This document shows positions 17,325 to 25,546 of a stretch of 42,700 nucleotides of DNA, one piece after another; position 1 is the first letter of the stretch, and the number at the start of each line of letters is the position of its first letter. The notes beneath the pieces were generated by a model. It did no database searches. It was not told the DNA's origin and saw only the letters and a list, made by a program, of their open reading frames with translations. The position numbers and the translations under genes are program-made. Source of the stretch: an uncultured Verrucomicrobiota bacterium (GTDB lineage Bacteria > Verrucomicrobiota > Kiritimatiellia > Kiritimatiellales > Pontiellaceae); NCBI GenBank assembly GCA_913065005.1, contig CAJYAJ010000011.1:1-42700 (forward strand), given 5' to 3'.

Positions 17325-19306
17325 GCCGTCAGAAACGCACCAAACTAAAACAAGACCCCCTCCTCCAACCCTACACGGCCGAACTCAACCGCCGCGCCGA
17401 CCATATTCAAGACCTTGAAAAACGCCTCACCCAAGACACCATGAGTCTCGATGAATTTGCCAATGCACACGAATATTTCGGCCTGCACAACCGCAACGAT
17501 AAATGGATCTTCCGAGAATGGGCACCCAACGCCACCGCCCTCTATCTCATCGGCGACTTCACCAACTGGGCCATTCAAGAAACCTTCGCCCTCAACTACG
17601 GCGATCAACCCGGCGTCTGGGAAATCGAACTCCCCCTTGAAATCCTCCAACACGAAGACCTCTACAAACTTCAAGTATTTTGGCCCGGCGGCAGCGGCGA
17701 ACGCATACCCGCCTATGCCCGCCGCGCCGTTCAAGACCCACAAACCCACATCTTCTCCGCCCAAGTTTGGGATCCACCCACCCCCTACACCTGGAACCAT
17801 CCCCAACCCAAAAAACGCATTCGCGACCCCCTCATCTATGAAACCCACATCGGCATGGCACAAGAAGAAGCCAAAATCAGCACCTACACCGAATTTCGCC
17901 AACACACCCTGCCCCGCATCATTCAAGCCGGCTACAACACCATCCAGCTCATGGGCATCATGGAACACCCCTACTATGGCTCCTTCGGCTATCACGTCTC
18001 CAACTTCTTCGCCGCCTCCTCCCGCTTCGGCACCCCCGAAGAACTCAAACAACTCATCGACGCCTCTCATGAAGCCGGCATCGCCGTCATCATCGACCTC
18101 GTTCACGCCCACGCCGTCAAAAACGAAACCGAAGGCCTCTCCCGCTTCGACGGCACCCCCTATCAATATTTCCACGCCGGCGAACGCGGCCACCACCCCG
18201 CCTGGGACTCCCGCTGCTTCGACTACGGCAAACCCGAAGTCCTCCACTTTCTCCTCTCCAACGCCCGCTACTGGATCGACGAATTCAACCTCGACGGCTT
18301 CCGCTTCGACGGCGTCACCAGCATGCTCTACCACCACCGAGGACTCGGCGCCGCCTTCACCGACTATCACGCCTACTTCGACGGCAACCTCGATCTAGAC
18401 GCCCTCGCCTATCTCGCCCTCGCCAACAAACTCATCCACACCATCCGCCCCCACGCCCTCACCATCGCCGAAGACGTCTCCGGACTTCCCGGCATCGGCG
18501 CCTCCGAAAAAGAAGGCGGCTGCGCCTTCGACTTCCGCCTTGCCATGGGCATTCCCGACTGCTGGTTCAAACTCGCCAACGACATCCCCGACGAAGCCTG
18601 GAACCTCGGCTGGCTCTATCACGAACTCACCAGCCACCGCACCGATGAACACGCCATCTCCTATCTCGAATCCCACGATCAAGCCCTCGTCGGAGGCAAA
18701 ACCTTCATCTTCGAACTCATCGACAAAGAGATGTACTTCAACATGCACGCCAGCGCCCGCAACCTCACCGTCGACCGCGGCATCGCCCTCCACAAAATGG
18801 CACGCCTCATCACCCTCGCCACCGCCGACCACGGCTACCTCAACTTCATGGGCAACGAATTTGGACACCCCGAATGGATCGACTTTCCTCGCGATGGAAA
18901 CGCCTGGACCCACCACTACGCCCGACGCCAATGGTCCCTACGCGAAAACCCCGACCTCAAATTCCATCAACTCGGCGACTTCGACCAAGCCATGCTTCAC
19001 CACCTCAACCAAGCCGCCCTCTTCAGTCACGAAACCCACCTATGCCACATCCACGAACAAGACAAAATTATCGCCCTCGAACGCGGCAACCTCCTCTTCT
19101 GCTTTAACTTCCATCCCAACCAATCTCAACCCGACTACCCCCTCAACGTCACCCCCGGAACCTATAAAATCATCCTAAACACCGACGACCCCACCTACGG
19201 CGGACACAACATACTCCAAAACACCAAACCCTTCAAAACCAACCAAGAAACCCTCACCCTCTACATCCCCGCCCGCACCGGACTCGTCCTCAAGCGCACC
19301 CCTTAA
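17321..19306 (+). CDS. glgB: 1,4-alpha-glucan branching enzyme, GH13_8 (eukaryote-like) type
   Basis: The enzyme cuts alpha-1,4 chains and re-attaches them through alpha-1,6 bonds. The 661-aa protein has a CBM48-like N-terminal domain (about 55-150, FREWAPNATALYLIGDF) and a GH13 barrel with Asp330 in LDGFRFDGVTSMLY, Glu384 in TIAEDVSG and Asp453 in ESHDQALVG. Details such as DLVHAHAVKN, AGERGHHPAWDSRCFDYG and NEFGHPEWIDFPR match the branching enzymes of animals, fungi and plants (GH13_8), not the E. coli GlgB type (GH13_9). Some bacteria have GH13_8 enzymes, so this need not mean recent transfer. It overlaps glgA by ATGA, showing translational coupling. Confidence 0.93.
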   Translation: MSRQKRTKLKQDPLLQPYTAELNRRADHIQDLEKRLTQDTMSLDEFANAHEYFGLHNRNDKWIFREWAPNATALYLIGDFTNWAIQETFALNYGDQPGVWEIELPLEILQHEDLYKLQVFWPGGSGERIPAYARRAVQDPQTHIFSAQVWDPPTPYTWNHPQPKKRIRDPLIYETHIGMAQEEAKISTYTEFRQHTLPRIIQAGYNTIQLMGIMEHPYYGSFGYHVSNFFAASSRFGTPEELKQLIDASHEAGIAVIIDLVHAHAVKNETEGLSRFDGTPYQYFHAGERGHHPAWDSRCFDYGKPEVLHFLLSNARYWIDEFNLDGFRFDGVTSMLYHHRGLGAAFTDYHAYFDGNLDLDALAYLALANKLIHTIRPHALTIAEDVSGLPGIGASEKEGGCAFDFRLAMGIPDCWFKLANDIPDEAWNLGWLYHELTSHRTDEHAISYLESHDQALVGGKTFIFELIDKEMYFNMHASARNLTVDRGIALHKMARLITLATADHGYLNFMGNEFGHPEWIDFPRDGNAWTHHYARRQWSLRENPDLKFHQLGDFDQAMLHHLNQAALFSHETHLCHIHEQDKIIALERGNLLFCFNFHPNQSQPDYPLNVTPGTYKIILNTDDPTYGGHNILQNTKPFKTNQETLTLYIPARTGLVLKRTP

Positions 19307-19471
19307 TCAAAAAACGCTTTTCCCTCCCAATACGCCTCTTTATCTCCCCTCATTATGTCACTTTTTTATTTACACCTAGTTTAAAGATAGTATACTTATT
19401 AAATAAATTAACATAACATAATCAGCAGGTTCGCTCTCACTGCACAGAAAACAACCACAGGAGAGCAAAAA

Positions 19472-20116
19472 ATGTATATTAAAGGAATTCTCACGGCCAT
19501 CCTCATCGGATCAGCCACTATGCTACCCACCGCCAACGGAACCATCATGGAATTAATTTCCAACGGCGACTTTGAAACAAGTGATTTAAGCGATTGGCTA
19601 CAATATCAAAACACAAACGCACAATCCGTCAGCGAAGGTGTATTAAGAATCAACAACACTGCCCAGGGTCTAGGTTCAGTCATCAAACAAGAGCGCATAC
19701 ATGGCGGTCTACTAACCGCTAATGATAACGTTACCCTCACATTTGATTACAGAGGGACACTAGGTCCTGGAGCCGTCATCAATTTGGGCTTGTTTTCAGA
19801 AACAACCAACGGACCTGTCAGCCAATCGGATCGATTCAGTATAACGACCTTAGATCCCGATCCATCTGTTTGGAACACATACAGCAACACCTTCGCCCTA
19901 GGTCCCGACGTTAGCGATGGAATCTCTTTTGAAATATCTGTCGCTACAGCAGCAATTACAGGCTCAGAAGCCGATGTATATTTCGACAACATCTCCATCA
20001 TGGGAGACGTCATCCCCGAACCCACCAGTGCCCTCCTCATCGTTGGCAGTGCAGGCGCATTGAGCATCATTCGCCGCAACAAGAAGTATTTCAGCAACTT
20101 TAACAAGATCGACTAA
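19472..20116 (+). CDS. PEP-CTERM sorted exported protein
   Basis: The 214-aa product has an N-terminal signal peptide (MYIKGILTAILIG, cleavage probably near TANG) and a C-terminal sorting signal made of IPEPTSALL, a hydrophobic stretch (about residues 187-200) and the basic RRNKKYF. This is the exosortase/archaeosortase target architecture of exopolysaccharide-associated surface proteins. The body (about 30-180) starts NGDFETSDLSDW, a pattern common in carbohydrate-binding-like beta-sandwich domains, and ends with DVYFDNISIMGD. An AGGAGA Shine-Dalgarno lies 7 nt before the ATG. It stands alone after an AT-rich 165-bp spacer and ends in a strong terminator. No exosortase gene is in the window, so one must lie elsewhere. 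The ligand is unknown. Confidence 0.85.
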   Translation: MYIKGILTAILIGSATMLPTANGTIMELISNGDFETSDLSDWLQYQNTNAQSVSEGVLRINNTAQGLGSVIKQERIHGGLLTANDNVTLTFDYRGTLGPGAVINLGLFSETTNGPVSQSDRFSITTLDPDPSVWNTYSNTFALGPDVSDGISFEISVATAAITGSEADVYFDNISIMGDVIPEPTSALLIVGSAGALSIIRRNKKYFSNFNKID

Positions 20117-20138
20117 CCCCCAACAAACAACCGAAATA

Positions 20139-20169
20139 AAAAAGGGATGCCTCACCAGCATCCCTTTTT
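20139..20169. terminator. Bidirectional rho-independent terminator between the PEP-CTERM gene and ilvN
   Basis: AAAAAGGGATGC (20139-20150) and GCATCCCTTTTT (20158-20169) are perfect reverse complements with a 7-base loop. The A and T runs flank the GC-rich core on both strands, so it can end transcription of the plus-strand PEP-CTERM gene and of the minus-strand ilvB-ilvN unit. Confidence 0.92.
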
Positions 20170-20193
20170 GCATACACCTGAATCAACGATACG

Positions 20194-20694
20194 CTACGTA
20201 CACTCATTTCCCCGGCTCATCACCACCTTGCCCGTACGCACCAGCTCCACAATCCGGAACTTGCCAATCATCTTCTCCAACGCATCAATCTTATCCGGAT
20301 TACCCACCACCTGAATAATCATCGACTGATCCGTCAAATCAATCGTCTTGCAGCCATAATGTTCCGCAATCTGCAACGCCTCCGAACGCGCATCACTACT
20401 CACCTCCAGCTTAATCAAGCCCATCTCCTTCACCACCGAGCCATCATTCGTATGATCAATACACCGCAGCACATCCACCAGCTTATCCACCTGCTTGATG
20501 ATCTGATCCAACCCATCCGCGCTTCCGCTGCAGCCAATCGTCATCCGCGAAAAATGCCCATCAAACGCCGGCGAAACCACCAACGACTCAATATTATAAC
20601 CCCGCCGCGAAAACACCTGCGCAATACGCGCCAGCGCACCCGGTTTATTCGACACATACACACTCACCGTGTGAATCTCTTTTTCCATGCTCAT
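20194..20694 (-). CDS. ilvN: Acetolactate synthase small (regulatory) subunit
   Basis: This regulatory subunit confers valine feedback on acetolactate synthase. The start at 20694 is preferred: AGGGAGAG lies 7 nt upstream, and the 166-aa product then has the usual length. The frame extends upstream to 20778 but adds an Arg/Trp-rich stretch that is simply the antisense of nothing recognisable and overlaps ilvB. The N-terminal ACT domain carries TVSVYVSNKPGALARIAQVFSRRGYNIESL (shown here as two parts: residues about 8-19 and 20-37), and the C-terminal domain includes MIIQVVGNPDKIDALEKMI. It follows ilvB by 13 bp. Confidence 0.93.
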   Translation of the reverse strand: MSMEKEIHTVSVYVSNKPGALARIAQVFSRRGYNIESLVVSPAFDGHFSRMTIGCSGSADGLDQIIKQVDKLVDVLRCIDHTNDGSVVKEMGLIKLEVSSDARSEALQIAEHYGCKTIDLTDQSMIIQVVGNPDKIDALEKMIGKFRIVELVRTGKVVMSRGNECT

Positions 20695-20707
20695 CTTTCC
20701 ACTCTCC

Positions 20708-22429
20708 CTAGGTCGAACCCGTCGGCTTCGCCATCTTCTGCGTCGGCGCCTCCACCAGCATCGCCTCCAATGCCGCACCCGCCGGAACCATTGGATACAC
20801 GTTATCCGTCTTCTCCACTTCGCAATTGATCAAACACGGCCCCTCATTATACGCCAACGCCGTTTCCACCACCCGCTTCACATCACCCGGGCGGCGCAAA
20901 TTAAAGCCCTTCACACCAAACGACTCCGCCAGCTTCACAAAATCCGGATTGCCCTCCAGATCCACCCCACTCATCCGATCATCATAGAACAGCTCCTGCC
21001 ACTGCCGAACCATCCCAAGATAATGATTATTCAAAACCACAATCTTCACCGGTAACTTATGAATCGCCACCGTCGCCAACTCAAAGAACGTCATCTGGAA
21101 ACCCCCATCGCCCACAAAACAGATGTGGATATCATCACGCCGCCCAAACGCCGCCCCGATCGAAGCCGGAAAACCAAACCCCATCGTACCCGCACCACCC
21201 GAACTCAACCAATCATACCGACTCTCATTCTTATAAAACTGAGCCGCCCACATCTGATGCTGGCCCACATCCGTTGAAACGCAAGCACGCCCCTCCGTCT
21301 GCTTATAAAACTCATCAATCACATGCTGCATTTTCAAGCCACCCTGACGCTTAAACTTCAGCGGATACGCCTTCTTATAGCCATCCAGATGTTTATTCCA
21401 CGCCGTATGCTCCATCACAGGCACATGCTTAATCAACTCTTCCAACGCCATCTTCGCATCCGCCACACACGCAATCTGCGGCTGGATCATCTTGCCCACT
21501 TCCGCCGCATCGATATCAATATGCACGATCGTTGCATCTTGGCAGAATGAATCCGGCTGCCCCAAAATACGATCATCAAAACGCGATCCCACATTCAAAA
21601 TTAGATCACACTCACACACCGCCTTATTCGCATACGCCGTCCCATGCATGCCCAGCATGCCCAACGAAAGCCGATGCGACTCCGGAAAAATCCCCTTCCC
21701 CAACAACGTCGAAGTCACCGGAATATTGGCCTTCTCCGCCAACGCCATCAAAACATCATCCGCCTGCGCAATCATCGCCCCATGCCCCGCCAAAATCAAC
21801 GGACGCTTCGCCTTCGCAACCGCCTCCGAGATCCGCAAAATAACATCATTATCCACATCCGTATTCAGCCTATACCCCGGCAAATCCATCTCCGCACGAA
21901 GATCCCCCGTAAACGGACCCGCACTCACATCTTTCGGAATATCAATCAATACCGGACCCGGACGACCCGTCGTCGCAATATGAAATGCCTCCCGCGTAAT
22001 CCGCGGAATATCATTCGTCTCCTTCACCAAATACGAATGCTTCACCACCGGCATCGTAATCCCAAAGATATCCGCCTCCTGAAACGCATCTTTTCCCAGC
22101 ATCCACGAAACCGCCTGACCCGAAACAACAATCATCGGAACCGAATCCATATGAGCCGTCATAATCCCCGTCAACGTATTCGTCGCACCCGGACCACTCG
22201 TCACCAAAACCACCGCCGGTTTGCCCGTCGCACGCGCATAGCCATCCGCCATATGCACCGCACCCTGCTCATGACGAACCAAAACAAACTCAATGTTGTT
22301 CTCCGTCGTAACCAGCGCATCAAAAATAGGTATCGCTGCTCCGCCAGAATAACCAAAGATGTATTCAACACCCTCGCTCTCCAAACACTTAATGAGTGCC
22401 TGTCCACCTTCTTCAATCTTATTTGGCAT
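20708..22429 (-). CDS. ilvB: Acetolactate synthase large (catalytic) subunit
   Basis: The ThDP enzyme condenses pyruvate to acetolactate (or with 2-ketobutyrate) in branched-chain amino acid synthesis. The 573-aa protein has the N-terminal ThDP domain with FGYSGGAAIPIFDAL and the catalytic Glu in LVRHEQGAVHMADGYAR (about residue 53), and the C-terminal ThDP/Mg site starting GDGGFQM (about 433) and ending VVLNN. The start has a GGAGGG Shine-Dalgarno 6-7 nt upstream. It is followed directly by ilvN. A TTGACA-containing promoter candidate lies in the AT-rich 180-bp spacer upstream. Confidence 0.96.
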   Translation of the reverse strand: MPNKIEEGGQALIKCLESEGVEYIFGYSGGAAIPIFDALVTTENNIEFVLVRHEQGAVHMADGYARATGKPAVVLVTSGPGATNTLTGIMTAHMDSVPMIVVSGQAVSWMLGKDAFQEADIFGITMPVVKHSYLVKETNDIPRITREAFHIATTGRPGPVLIDIPKDVSAGPFTGDLRAEMDLPGYRLNTDVDNDVILRISEAVAKAKRPLILAGHGAMIAQADDVLMALAEKANIPVTSTLLGKGIFPESHRLSLGMLGMHGTAYANKAVCECDLILNVGSRFDDRILGQPDSFCQDATIVHIDIDAAEVGKMIQPQIACVADAKMALEELIKHVPVMEHTAWNKHLDGYKKAYPLKFKRQGGLKMQHVIDEFYKQTEGRACVSTDVGQHQMWAAQFYKNESRYDWLSSGGAGTMGFGFPASIGAAFGRRDDIHICFVGDGGFQMTFFELATVAIHKLPVKIVVLNNHYLGMVRQWQELFYDDRMSGVDLEGNPDFVKLAESFGVKGFNLRRPGDVKRVVETALAYNEGPCLINCEVEKTDNVYPMVPAGAALEAMLVEAPTQKMAKPTGST

Positions 22430-22457
22430 ACTTTTCCCTCCAAGAAACTTAACACAC

Positions 22458-22483
22458 CCTATATAAGTTATGATTTATGTCAA
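22458..22483 (-). promoter_or_regulatory. Candidate promoter of ilvB-ilvN
   Basis: On the minus strand a perfect TTGACA (22483-22478) is followed after 14 bases by TATAGG (22463-22458). The spacer is short for sigma-70, and a poorer TAGGGT at 16 bases is an alternative. It lies in a markedly AT-rich stretch 30-55 bp upstream of the ilvB start, in otherwise C-rich surroundings. No T-box or attenuator hairpin was recognised in the leader. Confidence 0.35.
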
Positions 22484-22609
22484 ATAATTGGTTACTATTT
22501 TTTCAATATAAAAAATAAGACATTTTATCGTAAAAAATAATCCTATTTTTATGAAATTTTACGAAACTTTATGATAAGTAGACCAAAAAGCCCGTCAGTA
22601 GCGCCTTTT

Positions 22610-23653
22610 TTATACAATATTTTTATCTATTTTCAATTTATGCTGCACCAACTGACCACAAGCTGCCATAATATCCGCACCAAGAGAGCGTCTAAGCGTC
22701 ACTGAAAGCCCTCTTTTTTTCAATTTATCAGAAAAATCCGTACAACTCGCCTCCGAAGCCCCCTCTAAATTACTTCCTGTAAACGAATTAAACGGAATAA
22801 GATTCACATGCACCCGTAAATCCCCCACAAAATCAACCAAAGCCGCCAAATCTTCCGGCTGGTCGGTAACATTTTTCAATAAAAGATACTCAATCATCAC
22901 CGTGCCTCGCTCCGCCGCCTCCTCTAGCGCCTCTCGCAAGACCGATAACGGAAAATTTCGCGCCTGAGGGATCAACCGCTCCCTCACAGACTGCCGAGCC
23001 GAATGCAAACTCAACGCCAACCGGCACGACGGCAACCGCTCCGCAAAAGCTCGCATGCCAGGCGCAATCCCAACCGTAGAAACCGTCACATGCGCACCCG
23101 AAAGATTAAACCAAGCCGGATCAATCAACCGTTCCACCGCCTCAAACACCGCCGCCTGATTTAACAACGGCTCACCCATGCCCATAAACACCACATTTCG
23201 AACCGACCGACCCTCCAGCTTGATTCGCCGGTTCGCCCACCGCACCTGATCCAAGATTTCCGCCACCGTCAAATTCCGCGAAAACCCCATCAAACCCGTC
23301 GCACAAAAACTACAATAACACGCACACCCAACCTGCGAAGAGATGCACACCGCCGTTCGACCACTCTGCGGCTTCAGAATCACCGTCTCAATCAGATGAT
23401 TATCCTGCGTTCGAAAAATGAGCTTCTCAGCCCCATCAATCTCCGACACCCGCGTCTCATGCAACACAAGCACCTCCGCCTGCAACTGCTCCCGAAACCC
23501 CGCTTGCTGCTCCACCGGAAGAACCGCCAACGCCTCCTCCAAACTCGCCGCCTGCTTAAACAACACATTCCGAAACCGCTTTAACGTCTGCGGCTGAACC
23601 GCCGCCCGCTTGCGCAACGCCTCTACCGCCTCTGCGTCATAGATCGTTGCCAT
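22610..23653 (-). CDS. rlmN: Dual-specificity 23S rRNA/tRNA adenine-C2 methyltransferase RlmN
   Basis: RlmN is a radical-SAM enzyme that methylates C2 of adenosine in 23S rRNA and some tRNAs. The radical-SAM cysteines are in VGCACYCSFCATG (C-x3-C-x2-C), followed by the GMGEPLLN motif. The C-terminal ADIMAACGQL carries the second methyl-transfer Cys, and NLIPFNSFTGSN is typical. The ATG at 23653 (MATIYDAEAVEAL) is preferred over an upstream start at 23707, since it gives 347 aa and sits 8 nt after the stop of the preceding gene with AGGGG overlapping that stop. Translational coupling with the zinc-ribbon/EIIA gene is likely. An extra Cys (CAC) within the cluster motif is unusual but does not change the spacing. 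Confidence 0.93.
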   Translation of the reverse strand: MATIYDAEAVEALRKRAAVQPQTLKRFRNVLFKQAASLEEALAVLPVEQQAGFREQLQAEVLVLHETRVSEIDGAEKLIFRTQDNHLIETVILKPQSGRTAVCISSQVGCACYCSFCATGLMGFSRNLTVAEILDQVRWANRRIKLEGRSVRNVVFMGMGEPLLNQAAVFEAVERLIDPAWFNLSGAHVTVSTVGIAPGMRAFAERLPSCRLALSLHSARQSVRERLIPQARNFPLSVLREALEEAAERGTVMIEYLLLKNVTDQPEDLAALVDFVGDLRVHVNLIPFNSFTGSNLEGASEASCTDFSDKLKKRGLSVTLRRSLGADIMAACGQLVQHKLKIDKNIV

Positions 23654-23661
23654 CGGTTGAA

Positions 23662-24510
23662 CTACCCCTGAAAGGTTTTCCGTGTCAACTTCATCAACAC
23701 CTTCCACAACGCGTCCTCATCATGAACAGCCAACAACGCATTGCGCGCCTCTTTATCCCGGAACGTACGGGAAATGCCCGAAATCAACTTCAAATAAAAC
23801 GCACTCGTCGCCGTCGGGATCACCACAAAAAAGAAAATTCGCGTCAGCGACCGACCCGGCCCGCCAAACTTAATCCCCTTTTTACTGATCCCCACCGCCA
23901 TCGCCAAACCGCCGCCCTCCACGCCCCGCACATGCGGAAACGCCAATCCATTATCCACCGCCGTGCTCACAATCGCTTCCCGCTGCAACGCCAAATCCAA
24001 CAACTGCTTCGAATCCTTCACAAACGCATTTTCCGCCATCCGATCACACAGCTCCCCAAGCACCTCCTCCGGCGTACTCCCCTTCAACGGAACCATCATC
24101 AACTCCGGCGAGCTATACCGAGCAATGCCCGTCTTACGAACCTCATTCATCTGACGCGTCACGCGATCCCGCACCACCACCTCCGTCGGATCATATAAAA
24201 AGCGGGTGCAATTATTACACCGCATCAACTGTTCCGCCTTCACCACCGATTGAATCAAACTCTTCGTTAAGCCCATCCCACAGCCCGCACAATTGCCATT
24301 CACCACCGGCACCACCGCCTCCGGATTCTTCTGAAGCAACCGATTAATATGCGTCTTCACCGCAGGCACTAAATCCGCACTCAACGCCTGAATCGATTTT
24401 TCCAACTTCTCTAACCGAGCATTCGGCATCGACACTTTTTTCTGTATCTTCGCCGACACCAGCTCCTGCAACTGGATTAATTGATTAATTATACTATGCG
24501 CATTATTCAT
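23662..24510 (-). CDS. Fusion of coiled-coil C4 zinc ribbon (CT398-like) with PTS EIIA (fructose/mannitol type) domain
   Basis: The ATG at 24510 has AGGGA 8 nt upstream; an earlier TTG at 24528 is possible. In the 282-aa product, residues 1-60 are mostly helical. A four-Cys zinc ribbon follows (Cys74, Cys77, Cys98, Cys101: CAGCGMGL and MRCNNCTRFLYDP), matching the CT398/PF02591 type. Residues about 135-282 look like a PTS EIIA-2 domain with a phosphorylatable His193 in NGLAFPHVRG. Known EIIA-Ntr (PtsN) proteins act as phospho-regulators, so this could sense PTS phosphorylation and act through the zinc ribbon; that is inferred. It sits between coaX and rlmN on the same strand. I know of no standard named family with this exact pairing. 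Confidence 0.8.
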   Translation of the reverse strand: MNNAHSIINQLIQLQELVSAKIQKKVSMPNARLEKLEKSIQALSADLVPAVKTHINRLLQKNPEAVVPVVNGNCAGCGMGLTKSLIQSVVKAEQLMRCNNCTRFLYDPTEVVVRDRVTRQMNEVRKTGIARYSSPELMMVPLKGSTPEEVLGELCDRMAENAFVKDSKQLLDLALQREAIVSTAVDNGLAFPHVRGVEGGGLAMAVGISKKGIKFGGPGRSLTRIFFFVVIPTATSAFYLKLISGISRTFRDKEARNALLAVHDEDALWKVLMKLTRKTFQG

Positions 24511-24575
24511 TATGTTTTCCCTGTTCAAAATAACCTATCACCCACCACAAAAATAGAAAGCGGATTCAGAGACTT

Positions 24576-25322
24576 CTATAAAACTACCGGATTCAAATCC
24601 GCAATTCGCCCCAATCCCAACAACGTTAAATGCTTCTCAAGGCGCATCTCAATTCCCGCCTCCTTCAGCACCCAAGCCGCATGCCCACCCGTCGCACAAA
24701 CCGACAGCCGCCGCACCCCCAACTCCGCCTTAATCTCCCCCAGCACCTCACGCACCATCCCTCGATAGCCCCGCTCCGCCCCAATGCGCATCGCCTGTTC
24801 CGTACTCCGTCCAATCGCCGCCTTTGACCGAATCGGCCTCAACGCCGGCAACAACGCCGTTTTTTCTGCCAAATAATCAAACATCAGCGGCAAGCCCGGA
24901 CAAATCACCCCGCCCACATAGCCTCGATCCCGCGCCACCACATCGAACGTCAACGCCGTACCAAAATCACACACCACCGCCGGCAACCCAATCCAATGCG
25001 CCGCCGCCGCCGCATTCGCCAACCGATCGGCGCCAATCTGCTCCGGTTTTGGATAATCAATCCCCACGCCCAACGCGCAGCGATGATCCACCCACAGCAC
25101 CTCCAACACACCCGCCGCCTTCAACAACCGCTTCCAGCGCACTTCCACCCTCGGCACCACCGAAGCCATCACCACCCGCACCGGCTTCACCTTCTCCAAC
25201 CACGCCAACACCGCCACCGAATCCGAGCCATCCGAAGGCGTATGGACCACCCGGCTCATCCGCTCCCGCGCATAGCACCCCATCGCCGCACTCGTATTGC
25301 CAATATCAATTACCCCAACCAT
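24576..25322 (-). CDS. coaX: Type III pantothenate kinase CoaX
   Basis: CoaX phosphorylates pantothenate, the first step of coenzyme A synthesis, and is insensitive to CoA feedback. The 248-aa protein belongs to the ASKHA fold: VIDIGNTSAAMG at residues 4-15 (phosphate 1), GADRLANAAAA at about 97-107, VVCDFGTALTFDVV at about 117-130 with the catalytic-type Asp, and GGVICPGLPLM at about 138-148. A GAGGAG Shine-Dalgarno lies about 9 nt before the ATG. Its upstream neighbour on the same strand is nadC, across a repeat array at 25351-25534. Confidence 0.93.
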   Translation of the reverse strand: MVGVIDIGNTSAAMGCYARERMSRVVHTPSDGSDSVAVLAWLEKVKPVRVVMASVVPRVEVRWKRLLKAAGVLEVLWVDHRCALGVGIDYPKPEQIGADRLANAAAAAHWIGLPAVVCDFGTALTFDVVARDRGYVGGVICPGLPLMFDYLAEKTALLPALRPIRSKAAIGRSTEQAMRIGAERGYRGMVREVLGEIKAELGVRRLSVCATGGHAAWVLKEAGIEMRLEKHLTLLGLGRIADLNPVVL

Positions 25323-25350
25323 CCACTCAACTCCTCAACATTCCACCCAC

Positions 25351-25534
25351 AACAGGTAACCGCAACAGGTAACCCCAACAGGTAGGGCCACCCACAAAAG
25401 GTAGGGCGTGCTCGCCGAGCGCGCCACCCCCCATCCGCAGAGAGGCGCGTTCGGCGAACACGCCCTACCAACCCATCCGCAGAGAGGCGCGTTCGGCGAA
25501 CACGCCAACCCAACCGCAATGGAATGCCATTTCC
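25351..25534. repeat. Palindromic repeat array 1 (between nadC and coaX)
   Basis: The array runs as 13-bp tandem units AACAGGTAACCGC (three copies with changes, from 25351 to about 25389), then hairpin unit A at 25400-25425, hairpin unit B at 25437-25469 and a truncated B at 25479-25506, then a small palindrome GGAATGCCATTTCC at 25521-25534. Unit A contains GGCGTGCTC-loop-GAGCGCGCC-like arms; unit B is its inverted relative with TTC/GAA in place of CTC/GAG. The whole nadC-coaX spacer is occupied by this material and holds no credible gene. Confidence 0.9.
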
Positions 25535-25546
25535 AACTCCCAACAC

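Noticed and set aside
17345-18370. A 341-codon minus-strand frame opposite the branching enzyme
   Set aside because: It is the Gly/Val/Asp/Glu-rich antisense of a confident GH13_8 gene with its catalytic residues in the other strand.
20695-20778. Upstream extension of ilvN
   Set aside because: The added Arg/Trp-rich segment lies in the ilvB 3' end in another phase, and a good ribosome-binding site precedes the start at 20694.
22590-22612. Terminator after rlmN
   Set aside because: A and T runs flank the site but the core bases mostly fail to pair.
25310-25546. Several 60-100 codon frames across the repeat arrays (also 26393-26777 and 27319-27504)
   Set aside because: The peptides repeat the same strings in different frames (for example RVRRTRLSADG), which shows they are translations of palindromic DNA repeats rather than genes.
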